From: ZC4RG30 sp963726085
Lineage (GTDB): Bacteria > Pseudomonadota > Gammaproteobacteria > Steroidobacterales > Steroidobacteraceae
NCBI GenBank assembly: GCA_963726085.1
Contig: CAVSAR010000011.1
Location: forward strand, 1 to 64,000
DNA: 64,000 nt
Direction: 5' to 3'
Part shown: positions 1 through 7,651 of the stretch, piece after piece
How the letters are laid out: each line of letters opens with the position of its first letter
Position numbering within the stretch: position 1 is the first letter of the stretch
Notes under the pieces: generated by a model
Databases searched by the model: none
What the model was told of the DNA's origin: nothing
Seen by the model: only the letters and a program-made list of their open reading frames with translations
Position numbers and translations under genes: made by a program

Positions 1-1314
1 CGATGGGCTCATACTGGGCCTGATTACACGCTCGGCTGGGGCGGTTTCTGGCTTCTGGGACCCAGTAGAGAACGCTTCGCTAATGCCGTGGCTGGCCGGA
101 CCTGCGCTTTTGCATTCCGCCGTGGTGACGGAAAAGCGCGATGCTCAATCTGGACCATCTTGCTGGCGATCCTCACCTTCTCACGTCATTGGTCGGCACC
201 TTTTTGGTGCGCTCTCGGTGTGCTCACCTCAGTACATACCTTTGCCACTGATCCGATGCGCGGCGTGTTTATTCTGGTCATTCTGGTGCTGTTCATCGGC
301 GGTGGTTTCACGTTGTTCGCGTGGCGGGCATCAACGTTGAAGCAGGGCGGGCTATTCGCGCCAATCTCGCGCGAGGGTGCATTGGTATTCAACAATCTAT
401 TTCTGACCACTTCCTGTCTTACCGTGTTCGTCGGCTGCCTCGTATCCCCTGGCACTGGAAGCTATTACTGGCGAAAAGATTTCGGTCGGCGCGCCGTTTT
501 TTAATTTGACCTTTGGACCGCTGTTCGTGGCCTTGATGTTCGTCATTCCGGTCGGTCCGTTGCTGGCTTGGAAGCGAGGCGATCTCCTCGGCGTGGCACA
601 ACGGTTAATGACGGCTTTCGCGATCGGAATCGCTGCTCTTGCCATAGTCTTCGCGATAAAAGGCGGCCATTCTATACTCGCGCCGTTCGGGGTCGGCCTT
701 GCTCTATTTGTAATGCTCGGCGCGCTGACAGATTGTAGCAGAACGCACTGGTCTTTTTCGATTGCCATTCGCAACCGTTTGTCAGCGTGCCGCCGGACTG
801 CCACGCGTCGACCTGGGGCACTGCGATCGCTCACCTCGGCGTTGGTGTGTCCATGCTCGGGTATTGTCTGTGCGGCTACCTGGGGAACTGAAAGCATCGT
901 CGCAGTGAAACCAACGCAGACCGTTTCGCTCTCGGGCTACGAGTTTTCCTTCGACGGCCTCGTGCAGAGGCCAGGCCCGAGTTACAACGCGTTGGTGGCA
1001 AGGTTCACCGTGCGGAGCGCCGGGGTGCCGGTTGGTATTATGGAGCCATCGAAACGCAGTTTCTCTGCCCGTGGCATGACGACGAACGAGGCGGCGCTAA
1101 TGTCGCGCGGGCTGGGCCAACTCTATCTGTCGCTCGGCGATAGCAGTGACGTGGCTCGATTGCGGTCAGGATTTAGCCCCAGCCAATGGTGCTACTGATC
1201 TGGCTCGGCGCGGTGGTCATGATGCTCGGCGGGGCATTATCGCTGTCCGACAGGAGGCTACGCGTCGGAGCGCCGAAGCCGGCAGCCAAGTCTGCGCTTG
1301 CGCCAGCGGAGTAA
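1..1314 (+). pseudogene. ccmF: ccmF (cycK) cytochrome c haem lyase subunit, 3' part, multiply frameshifted
   Basis: CcmF is the large membrane subunit of the System I cytochrome c maturation haem lyase. Read across frames, the stretch gives a nearly continuous CcmF C-terminal half: the DPVENASLMPWLAG motif and the EKRDA segment near 60-145, HTFATDPMRGVFIL near 235-275, GEKISVGAPFFNLTFGPLF near 470-530, and KPTQTVSLSGYEFSFDGL to the end. The closing WLGAVVMMLGGALSLSDRRL stop falls at 1312-1314. At least six frame changes are needed (around 50, 150, 190, 215, 440 and 745-880). The residues look like rhizobial CycK rather than a gammaproteobacterial CcmF (recognition from memory, not alignment). 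The 5' part lies outside the window. Conservation at residue level with many frameshifts fits either recent decay or an error-rich read. Confidence 0.82.
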
Positions 1315-1317
1315 ACA

Positions 1318-1856
1318 ATGCCCAAGGCACTGATCGTTCTGCTCATTGGGCTTACGGTATCGCACACGGTACTGGCAGTGCAGCCTGATGAAATACTGAA
1401 AGATCCGGTACTCGAAATGCGGGCCCGCGGATTTGTCGCGCGGGCTGCGTTGCATGGTCTGTCAAAACCAGTCGATTGATGATTCTGAAGCGCCACTCGC
1501 GCGAGACTGCGGCTTCTCTGCGCGAGCGGCTGACCAAAGGCGATAGTGATCGGCAAGTGCTCGATTTTTTGGTGTCGCGCTATGGAGCGTTCGTGCTGCT
1601 TCAGCCGCCGCTCGAATGGCAGACACTGCTTTTATGGGGATTGCCGCCAGCAGCGCTGATTACGGGGATGATGGCCCTATTAATGATGGCCCGCCGACGC
1701 AATACGGCAAGCTCAGGGGCTGAAGCTCTCAACCAAGAGGAGGAGCGGCGGCTATCCACTTTGGTCAATTCCACGGCCCCGATAGATTCCTTGAAATTCA
1801 AAAACGAATTTGTTTGGAGTCGCTCAATTGCTTGGCCTCTTTCGATTTTATACTGA
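1318..1856 (+). pseudogene. ccmH: ccmH (cycL) cytochrome c maturation protein, frameshifted
   Basis: CcmH is the thioredoxin-like apocytochrome c reductant of System I. It begins 3 bases after the ccmF stop, as in rhizobial cycK-cycL. The first frame gives a signal peptide followed by QPDEILKDPVLEMRARG. The next frame carries the LRCMVCQNQSIDDSEAPLAR segment with the redox CxxC (about 1441-1500). A third frame from about 1500 gives RERLTKGDSDRQVLDFLVSR, a membrane segment (LLLWGLPPAALITGMMALL) and the acidic tail ending at 1854-1856. Two frame changes within about 70 bases prevent translation of one product. The gene is whole in extent but not in frame. Confidence 0.8.
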
Positions 1857-1899
1857 GATTAAATCGTTAGACGCGTGTTTGCTGGCGAAGCGGCGCCTA

Positions 1900-2061
1900 A
1901 TGCGGGCAACGACGAAATCCGCGACAACGTCACGGGCGTGGGCAGCTGACCGCCAGGCACTCGTTGCCAGGCACCACTGGCTGGTCATCGCGTGCGACGC
2001 TTGCGGAACCGTGGTCGACTTAGACTTGCGCGTGAAGCCGCGCGATCCTGAAGCTTCAGTC
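1900..2061 (+). other. possible remnant of a small CxxC (zinc-ribbon-like) protein
   Basis: An ATG-started reading of about 54 codons contains HHWLVIACDACGTVVDLDLR, a histidine-rich stretch with one CxxC pair. It then continues into sequence with no second CxxC. It resembles, from memory, the start of short alphaproteobacterial zinc-ribbon hypotheticals. The expected second cysteine pair is missing, so a frameshifted fragment is the best reading. Function is unknown. It lies in the same foreign-looking block as the broken ccm genes. Confidence 0.25.
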
Positions 2062-2370
2062 CACTTCGCCCCAAATCTGCTGGTCGCTGAGGCTCGGCCA
2101 CGCCGGCATCGTGGTACGGTGCACTCCGTTACGAATGGCGAGAAGAGTTTTCCCGGAGGAGCCCGGTTCGACGACGACGGCAGCTTAGGTTCGCGGGCTC
2201 CGGAACCATCGCCTCTGGCCATGGCCATCGCTATTTTCAACGTCGCAGATAGCACAATTGGCTGCAAAAATGGCGCCGCCGGCTTGCTGGGCATCGCGGG
2301 ACAGCCTGTCGTCAACGGCGCTGGATCGGACCACGGAAATTTATGCCTTCCGGCACCAAGCCGTGCAACG

Positions 2371-2400
2371 TCACCGTGACCGTGACCGTGACCGTGACCG
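2371..2400 (+). repeat. GTGACC hexamer tandem repeat
   Basis: Four exact head-to-tail copies of GTGACC occupy 2376-2399, preceded by a partial copy (TCACC, 2371-2375). The repeat is a multiple of three and so frame-neutral, but no gene is supported here. Confidence 0.85.
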
Positions 2401-2534
2401 GGTAGGAGTCGATAAGACGCGCGGCGTCAAGCAGATCGGCAACACCAATTTGGTGAGGGAGAGGATCAGCCACTATGGTGATATGGTGTATGCTCGCCTT
2501 TCGCGCCCTTAGAGGACATTCCGACCCGCTCTGA

Positions 2535-2565
2535 AATGTCCGCTTGTGGGGGCAAAGCGGACATT
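2535..2565. other. intergenic hairpin, 11-bp perfect arms
   Basis: AATGTCCGCTT (2535-2545) is the exact complement of AAGCGGACATT (2555-2565), with a 9-base G-rich loop. No T run follows on either strand, so a rho-independent terminator is unlikely. From memory, rhizobial intergenic DNA often carries similar GTCCGCTT/AAGCGGAC hairpins, which fits the alphaproteobacterial look of this block. Confidence 0.6.
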
Positions 2566-2869
2566 GCAAAATATCCGCTAATGACCGCATCTGCGACATT
2601 GGCGATGGACTGCAGCACTGACGTAGCACCGTTCCAGCGCCTGCCGCTGTGACAGTGTGCATGAAAACAATGGCGGTACGCTTATTGCTATTCGGCCAAA
2701 TAGCGCAGCTAATGAACTTTATCTAACACCGACAGGCGGGACCATTTTTCCCCGATCAAAGCTGGTGCCGCTGACGCAGATCAAATCTCTTGGACCTAAT
2801 CGTGCTAGCGAGTTCCGATTGGCGGAATGCCAATGGGATCGAGTTCACAGCGCAACAGAGGGTGTGGCC

Positions 2870-3086
2870 ATGGCACATACGCAAGTTTCGAGAATTTTCA
2901 AACCAGCCGCGATCGCGATTTCCACGTTTGCTCGCCGCAGTGGCGATGTTCGGCGCAGCGCTCACTTTCGCCCCCCAGCAGGCCGCGGCAACGCCCGCCT
3001 TTGCGCAGAAGACCGGCAAGGCATGCGGCTCGTGCCACGTGAGCAAATCGGGCGGCGGTGCCCTTACCTCAGCCGGCAAGGCCTTC
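2870..3086 (+). pseudogene. small exported c-type-cytochrome-like protein, frameshifted and 3'-truncated
   Basis: The ATG at 2870 opens MAHTQVSRIFKPAAIAIS. A frame change near 2925-2935 continues into LLAAVAMFGAALTFAPQQAA, a signal-peptide core. The mature start is ATPAFAQKTGKACGSCH, with a CxxCH haem-binding motif, followed by GGGALTSAGKAF. The sequence then stops being this protein at about 3084-3086 and becomes BioA. CxxCH marks covalent haem attachment and would depend on the ccm genes found broken just upstream. The gene is interrupted twice, by the frameshift and by the junction. Confidence 0.65.
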
Positions 3087-4256
3087 GGTCACGCCAACCC
3101 CCGGATCAGCGCCGCCGTGGCCGCGCAGCTTGAGCAGCTCGAACACGTCATCTTTGCCGGGTTCACGCATGAACCGGCCATCGATGTGGCCGAGACGCTG
3201 ACCCGGCTGGCACCCCCTGGCCTGACGCGCTGCTTCCTTGCTGACAATGGATCCGCGGCGGTGGAGGTCGCGGTGAAGATGAGTTTCCACTACTGGCGCA
3301 ATTCGGGGCGATCGGACAAGCAGAAATTTGTGACGCTGGCCAACAGCTATCACGGTGAGACGCTGGGCGCGCTGGCCGTCGGCAACGTCGCGCTATACAA
3401 GGACATCTACGCGCCGCTATTGATGGATGTGATCACCGCACCATCGCCCGACTGCTATTTCCGCGAGCCCGGTGAGAGCTGGGAGGACTATTCGTGTCGC
3501 CAGTTCGAGCCCATGCGCGAGCTGCTGGAACGCCACGCACATGAGGCCGCCGCCGTGATCGTCGAGCCACTGGTCCAGTGCGCGGGCGGCATGCGCATGT
3601 ACCACCCGGCGTACCTGAAATTGCTACGCCAGGCCTGCGATGAATTCGGCGTGCACCTCATCGCCGACGAGATCGCGGTGGGCTTCGGACGTACCGGCAC
3701 GATGTTCGCCTGCGAGCAGGCCAGCATTGCGCCCGATTTCCTGTGCCTGTCCAAGGGATTGACCGGCGGCTATCTGCCGCTGTCGGCGGTGCTGACCGGT
3801 GAGCGCGTGTACCAGGCCTTCTACGATGAATACGCCAAGCTCAATGCGTTCCTGCATTCGCACAGCTACACGGGCAATCCACTGGCCTGTGCGGCGGCGC
3901 GCGCGACGCTGTCGATCTTTGCGCAGGAACCGGTCCTCGAGCGCAATCGCGCGCTGGCCGCGCACATGCGCCAGGCGGTCGCGGAGCTTGCTGACCACCC
4001 GCACGTGGCCGAGGTACGCCAGCAGGGAATGATCCTCGCCATCGAGATGGCCAGGGACAAGGGCGCGCGCACCGCGTATCCGTTCCAGGAACGCCGCGGC
4101 CTGCGCGTTTACCGGCATGCACTGGAACGCGGCGCCCTGCTGCGCCCAATTGGCGACGTGATCTATTTCATGCCGCCCTACGTGATCACCCCGCAGGAAA
4201 TAGATCTGCTGGCGGACATCGCCCGCACCGGCATCGAAGCGGCCACATGCGATTGA
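3087..4256 (+). CDS. bioA: bioA, adenosylmethionine-8-amino-7-oxononanoate aminotransferase, 5'-truncated
   Basis: BioA is the PLP enzyme that transaminates KAPA to DAPA in biotin synthesis, using S-adenosylmethionine as amino donor. From GHANPRISAAVAAQLEQLEH onward the frame is a good class III aminotransferase: a DEIAVGFGRTG block near 3666-3696 and the PLP-lysine region LCLSKGLTGGYLPL near 3744-3785. About 70-80 residues expected before this point, including the HPYT and DGMSSWW region, are absent. In their place is the exported cytochrome-like fragment, fused in frame so that an open frame runs from 2790. The stop overlaps the rsmE start by 10 bases. As assembled the protein would not be functional. 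The missing 5' end is best explained by the junction at about 3.09 kb. Confidence 0.85.
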   Translation, partial: GHANPRISAAVAAQLEQLEHVIFAGFTHEPAIDVAETLTRLAPPGLTRCFLADNGSAAVEVAVKMSFHYWRNSGRSDKQKFVTLANSYHGETLGALAVGNVALYKDIYAPLLMDVITAPSPDCYFREPGESWEDYSCRQFEPMRELLERHAHEAAAVIVEPLVQCAGGMRMYHPAYLKLLRQACDEFGVHLIADEIAVGFGRTGTMFACEQASIAPDFLCLSKGLTGGYLPLSAVLTGERVYQAFYDEYAKLNAFLHSHSYTGNPLACAAARATLSIFAQEPVLERNRALAAHMRQAVAELADHPHVAEVRQQGMILAIEMARDKGARTAYPFQERRGLRVYRHALERGALLRPIGDVIYFMPPYVITPQEIDLLADIARTGIEAATCD

Positions 4257-5002
4257 CCCGGCTGTTCATCGAGGGCGGGCTGAGCTGCGGCGCCGCGCTG
4301 CCGCTGCCGCGCGGCGCGGCACAACACGTCGCGCGCGTGTTGCGGTTGCAGCCGGGTGACGAACTGCGGCTGTTCAACGGCGACGGCAACGAATACGACG
4401 CACGGGTGGGCGTCATCTCGCGCAACGACGTGACCGTGCTCATTGGTACGCGACATGCAGCTGACCGCGAGTCGCCACTGCAAGTCACCCTGCTGCAAGG
4501 CATCGCGCGCGGCGAGAAGATGGACCTGATACTGCAGAAATCCACGGAACTGGGTGTGGCCGAGATCCGTCCGCTGTTGTCCCTGCGCAGCAACGTGCGC
4601 CTCACTGGCGACAACTCGCAGCGCAAGCACGAGCACTGGCTGGGCGTGATCCGCAGCGCCTGCGAGCAGTGTGGCCGCAATCGTGTACCGCAACTGTTGC
4701 CGGCGATGCGCCTGGCAGACGCACTGCCCTCACTGCACCACCCGATCAGGTTGCTACTCGAGCCCGACGATGCCGCACAAAGCCTGCGCCAGCTGCTGCC
4801 CGGCGCCGCTGGTGCCGCAACCGGGCCGGTGGCCTTGCTGATCGGACCGGAAGGCGGGTTCGACAGCACGGAAATCGCCGCCGCGCATGCGGCGGGATTT
4901 AGCTCCTGCCGGATGGGGCCGCGGGTACTGCGAACCGAGACCGCGGCGCTGGCGGCGATTGCGGCGCTGCAGGGGCTGGCCGGAGATCTGGGCCACGGGT
5001 GA
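4247..5002 (+). CDS. rsmE: 16S rRNA (uracil1498-N3)-methyltransferase RsmE
   Basis: RsmE is a SPOUT-fold enzyme that methylates N3 of U1498 in 16S rRNA in the 30S subunit. The 251-residue product is of normal length. The N-terminal PUA-like part contains AAQHVARVLRLQPGDELRLF. The SPOUT core shows LLQGIARGEKMDLILQKSTE, SACEQCGRNRVP and the knot motifs LLIGPEGGFDSTE and MGPRVLRTETAALAA. The ATG lies inside the last codons of bioA, so the two are probably translationally coupled. BioA-RsmE adjacency is, from memory, common in gammaproteobacteria. The gene converges on the minus-strand gene ending at 5029. Confidence 0.96.
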   Translation: MRLTRLFIEGGLSCGAALPLPRGAAQHVARVLRLQPGDELRLFNGDGNEYDARVGVISRNDVTVLIGTRHAADRESPLQVTLLQGIARGEKMDLILQKSTELGVAEIRPLLSLRSNVRLTGDNSQRKHEHWLGVIRSACEQCGRNRVPQLLPAMRLADALPSLHHPIRLLLEPDDAAQSLRQLLPGAAGAATGPVALLIGPEGGFDSTEIAAAHAAGFSSCRMGPRVLRTETAALAAIAALQGLAGDLGHG

Positions 5003-5028
5003 CCCTCAGCGCCAGCGCTTGGCGCGCG

Positions 5029-5454
5029 TTAGCCGCCTTGCTTCAGTCGCGCCCATATGGCATCCCACTCGGCCGGGGTGACGTGTTCCTTGATGCCAAA
5101 CCGGGCATCCAGAAATCTGCTGTCCATCTTGCGAATCGAGACGTCCATGTTCGCCGCGATCGCGTCGACCTCCTGCCGCGTCGCGTCGTGCTGCTTGGCA
5201 AGTTTCACGATCTTCTTCTCCGACTTGGCAAGGGCCTTGTTCTGCGATTTCAGCAGCTTCGCCCAGTAGTCGATTTCCGACTGTGCCGCATCCTTTCGCG
5301 CCTCGTCGGTGACCACGCTTGCCACGGCCTTCTTCAAGTCGCGCGGCGAATAGCCTTGCAGGTACAAAATGACGGAGGACGCGGCCCCGCCAAAGAAATA
5401 GTAAGCCGCCAGCAGGATGAGGATCTGGCCGCGCTGCCGTGGGGATGACGTCAT
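5029..5454 (-). CDS. membrane-anchored coiled-coil protein of unknown function
   Basis: 141 residues from the ATG at 5454. That start overlaps the stop of the upstream lipoprotein gene as ATGA, so I prefer it to longer forms. After a short basic N-terminus there is one hydrophobic segment (ILILLAAYYFFGGAASSVIL, residues about 10-30). A charged, mostly helical region follows (KLLKSQNKALAKSEKKIVKL) that could be a coiled coil, then a tryptophan-containing end. The layout suggests an inner-membrane anchor with a cytoplasmic or periplasmic helical stalk. I do not recognise the family. The 4-base overlap suggests it acts with the adjacent lipoprotein in the envelope. Confidence 0.75.
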   Translation of the reverse strand: MTSSPRQRGQILILLAAYYFFGGAASSVILYLQGYSPRDLKKAVASVVTDEARKDAAQSEIDYWAKLLKSQNKALAKSEKKIVKLAKQHDATRQEVDAIAANMDVSIRKMDSRFLDARFGIKEHVTPAEWDAIWARLKQGG

Positions 5455-5924
5455 GCTTCCCCCGCCTGCTCTGCGCGCGCCTGTTGCGTATCCTTGTACA
5501 GCTTCGCCTCCGCCTTGCCGATCGGCCTCCATTCCTTTTCCGTGGCCAGTGCGGCGAGCTGGAAGTGAAGATCAAGGATACGGTCCCGGGACTGGACGCG
5601 TTGGGCATTGAAGTCGGCGAACAACTGCTCGAACCGCGCGCGCGGCGCGTCGTAGTCGGCGTTCATCCGGCGATACTGCGCCGCGAACTCCGCGGCCTGC
5701 ATGCTGAAGCTGCGCTGCGTCGCGGCGATCTGGTCAACCAGTGCCAGCATCTGGTCCCTGCGCGCCGGGTCAGCGACATTGCCCGACACTGCCTGCCGCA
5801 GTTCCTGGCTGGCCTCCTGGATGGTCTGTTCCGGTGTCGGCTTGGTGCTGGCGCAGCTGCATAGCGCCAGGGAGATTGCGCCAAGCACAACTACAGCAGC
5901 AGCACGTGATCCGATTTTGCTCAT
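5451..5924 (-). CDS. lipoprotein with helical/coiled-coil body, unknown function
   Basis: The start is taken at the ATG at 5924 because it gives a compact lipoprotein signal: MSKIGSRAAAVVVLGAISLA followed by a lipobox ending LCSC. An ATG at 5960 would add 12 residues; neither has a strong Shine-Dalgarno. The mature part of about 130 residues is alanine-, glutamine- and arginine-rich and helical (ASQELRQAVSGNVADPARRD; RARFEQLFADFNAQRVQSRD), with no catalytic motif. It is probably an outer- or inner-membrane anchored envelope protein, co-transcribed and overlapping by 4 bases with the coiled-coil membrane protein downstream. Family not recognised. Confidence 0.75.
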   Translation of the reverse strand: MSKIGSRAAAVVVLGAISLALCSCASTKPTPEQTIQEASQELRQAVSGNVADPARRDQMLALVDQIAATQRSFSMQAAEFAAQYRRMNADYDAPRARFEQLFADFNAQRVQSRDRILDLHFQLAALATEKEWRPIGKAEAKLYKDTQQARAEQAGEA

Positions 5925-6060
5925 CCCTGAGTGCACGTCGGTTCCATTTAGGGGTAGCATCGATTGTATTGGGGATTTGCAGCCGTCACGAAGACAGTTT
6001 TGAGGGCCATGCAGGATGCGCGCCTTGGTTCACGCGGACAGTACTGTGGAAACTTCATGG

Positions 6061-6081
6061 GGCGCGACGTCGGGTCGCGCC
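6061..6081. other. perfect 8-bp hairpin upstream of the outer-membrane protein gene
   Basis: GGCGCGAC (6061-6068) and GTCGCGCC (6074-6081) are exact complements around a GTCGG loop. No T tract follows. It lies about 75 bases before the 6156 start, in the divergent 5925-6155 spacer, and could be leader structure or an operator. No other element is evident in the spacer. Confidence 0.5.
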
Positions 6082-6155
6082 GCAGCTGGGCGATCGCTTC
6101 CAGATTGGCCCTTAACCGTATGAATGCAATCACAAAACCCCAAGGGACCCGCCTC

Positions 6156-7136
6156 ATGCACAAGACCCTTATTGCCGTTTGCGCGGGCTTGCTGTTCGGG
6201 CAGGCAGTGGCGGCCGACGATTCCACCACCGTTGAAGCGACCCGTGATCACGGGCTGTTTCCATTGCTGGGCGATAAGGCCCGCGAGCGCGGCTACGACC
6301 TCGGGGATCCGTACGGCGTGATGCCGTACTACTACTACCAGCGTTCGCAGATCCGCATCGACAACCTCAAGCTCGGCATCAACAACGGGCCGCTGGTCGA
6401 CGGCAGCTTCATCAAGCTGGGCATTGCCGATGCCACTGCCAACGTGTTCGGGATACGCCCCAATCTGATGGTGCTGCCGTTCCTTACCGTGTATCTGGTC
6501 TATACGGCAGGCCACACCGAGACCAAGGTGCCCATCGAAGAACCGTTTTCATTTGTCTCCACTGCTTCCAGCCCTGCCAGCGTGCTGGGCATTGGCGCCA
6601 CCCTGCAGTATGGCTACAAGGGGTTTTTCGGGGTCGCCGACTTCAATGGCACGGTGGCTGATGTAAAGCGAATCAGCGACCTCGTCGGCGGCAACTTGCT
6701 TTCGTTCCGCCTGGGTTATGCATACAACCTGGGTCCCAACGGCCACCGCCTGGCAGCGTGGCTGGGTACGGCAGGGCAGGTCATTTCCACCCAGACCGAT
6801 GGTTCGGTACTGCTCTCGGACGTGGTGGGACCACCAGCGCAGTCCACGGCAGACAGCATCCAGGCGCGCTGCGATGCCCTGCGTCCCAACGACCCGCGCA
6901 AGCAGCCGTGCAATAATTTCTCGATGAAGATCCAGGACTGGGCCAACGGCAACGCGCCCAACACATCGATCCAGTACAGCCTCGAAAAACATCCGGTGGA
7001 CATCTGGAACATGCTCGCGGGCGTGCAGTATTCGATCAACCACGCCTGGCATTTCCGCGCCGAGGCCAGCTTCATCGGCGGCCGCACCAGCCTGTTGCTG
7101 GCGACGGAATATCGCTTCAATATCGGCGCCGACTGA
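6156..7136 (+). CDS. probable outer-membrane beta-barrel protein
   Basis: 326 residues from the ATG at 6156, preceded by AAGGGA at a good distance. Upstream in-frame ATGs lack a ribosome site and would bury the signal. The signal peptide is MHKTLIAVCAGLLFGQAVAA, cleaved before DDS. The mature part alternates short aromatic and hydrophobic strands (SVLGIGATLQYGYKGFFGVA; SFRLGYAYNLGPNGHRLAAW; FRAEASFIGGRTSLLLATEY) with polar loops, as in outer-membrane barrels. One loop has a cysteine pair (QARCDALRP and KQPCNNFS). Ligand and role are unknown. It is a single gene between divergent and convergent neighbours. Confidence 0.8.
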   Translation: MHKTLIAVCAGLLFGQAVAADDSTTVEATRDHGLFPLLGDKARERGYDLGDPYGVMPYYYYQRSQIRIDNLKLGINNGPLVDGSFIKLGIADATANVFGIRPNLMVLPFLTVYLVYTAGHTETKVPIEEPFSFVSTASSPASVLGIGATLQYGYKGFFGVADFNGTVADVKRISDLVGGNLLSFRLGYAYNLGPNGHRLAAWLGTAGQVISTQTDGSVLLSDVVGPPAQSTADSIQARCDALRPNDPRKQPCNNFSMKIQDWANGNAPNTSIQYSLEKHPVDIWNMLAGVQYSINHAWHFRAEASFIGGRTSLLLATEYRFNIGAD

Positions 7137-7162
7137 CCGTCGCACCCGCTGAGGGTTCCGGG

Positions 7163-7651
7163 CTAGGTCGACGCGTCGTCCGCCAGGTCTTCGGTTTCCG
7201 CCGCCACCATGGCCTCGAGGCGATCCAGGTCCGGGATCAATGGCGACTCGTCGAGCAGGTGCACCTGGCAGGCCACCGGGCTGCCCGGGGCAAATATGCG
7301 CGCCGCATCCAGCTTCACGAATTCGGGACTGACGCGCACCAGCTGCGGGAATCCCTGGGACAACAGGGCCAGGTATCCGGCATCCACGTCGCCGCTGACG
7401 GCGTTGAGCACCACCACGCGCGAACGCTGCGTGGGCGCGGCGACGTTCTGGCCGCAGCAGCCTTCAAATGACACCAGCGGCACCTTGCGGCCGTTCCAGT
7501 TGATTACGCCCAGGTGCCAGGGCGGCGCACCGGTCATTTCCTGCGGCGTCTGGTAGCCCACCACTTCCGCCACGCAGCCGCGCGGCACGAGCAACTGCTC
7601 GCTCTCCAGCGGCACCATCAGGCCATAGATTTCCGAGGGTCGTTCAGACAT
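7163..7651 (-). CDS. chpC: ChpC-like CheW-domain adaptor protein
   Basis: 162 residues covering a CheW-like fold: LVPRGCVAEVVGYQTP, PWHLGVINWNGRKVPLVSFE and SQGFPQLVRVSPEFVKLDAA. CheW-type adaptors couple receptors to the CheA-type kinase in the cytoplasm. The start overlaps the chpA stop by 8 bases and it is the last gene of the pilG-pilH-pilI-pilJ-chpA operon. This is where Pseudomonas has chpB-chpC. No methylesterase gene (chpB) lies between. ChpC is known as a second adaptor, beside PilI, linking receptors to ChpA. Confidence 0.88.
   Translation of the reverse strand: MSERPSEIYGLMVPLESEQLLVPRGCVAEVVGYQTPQEMTGAPPWHLGVINWNGRKVPLVSFEGCCGQNVAAPTQRSRVVVLNAVSGDVDAGYLALLSQGFPQLVRVSPEFVKLDAARIFAPGSPVACQVHLLDESPLIPDLDRLEAMVAAETEDLADDAST

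Larger units (their letters stand above)
2062..2869. other. stretch without a supportable gene
   Basis: Short overlapping open frames on both strands show no recognisable domain, no signal peptide and no convincing ribosome-binding site. The only structures seen are a hexamer repeat (2371-2400) and a hairpin (2535-2565). Base composition is visibly more AT-rich towards 2480-2800 than in the genes after 3.1 kb. Confidence 0.5.

Noticed and set aside
2790..4256. A single gene for a cytochrome-aminotransferase fusion
   Set aside because: The parts come from unrelated families, BioA lacks its own N-terminus, and the upstream block is frameshifted and foreign. A chance in-frame junction is simpler.
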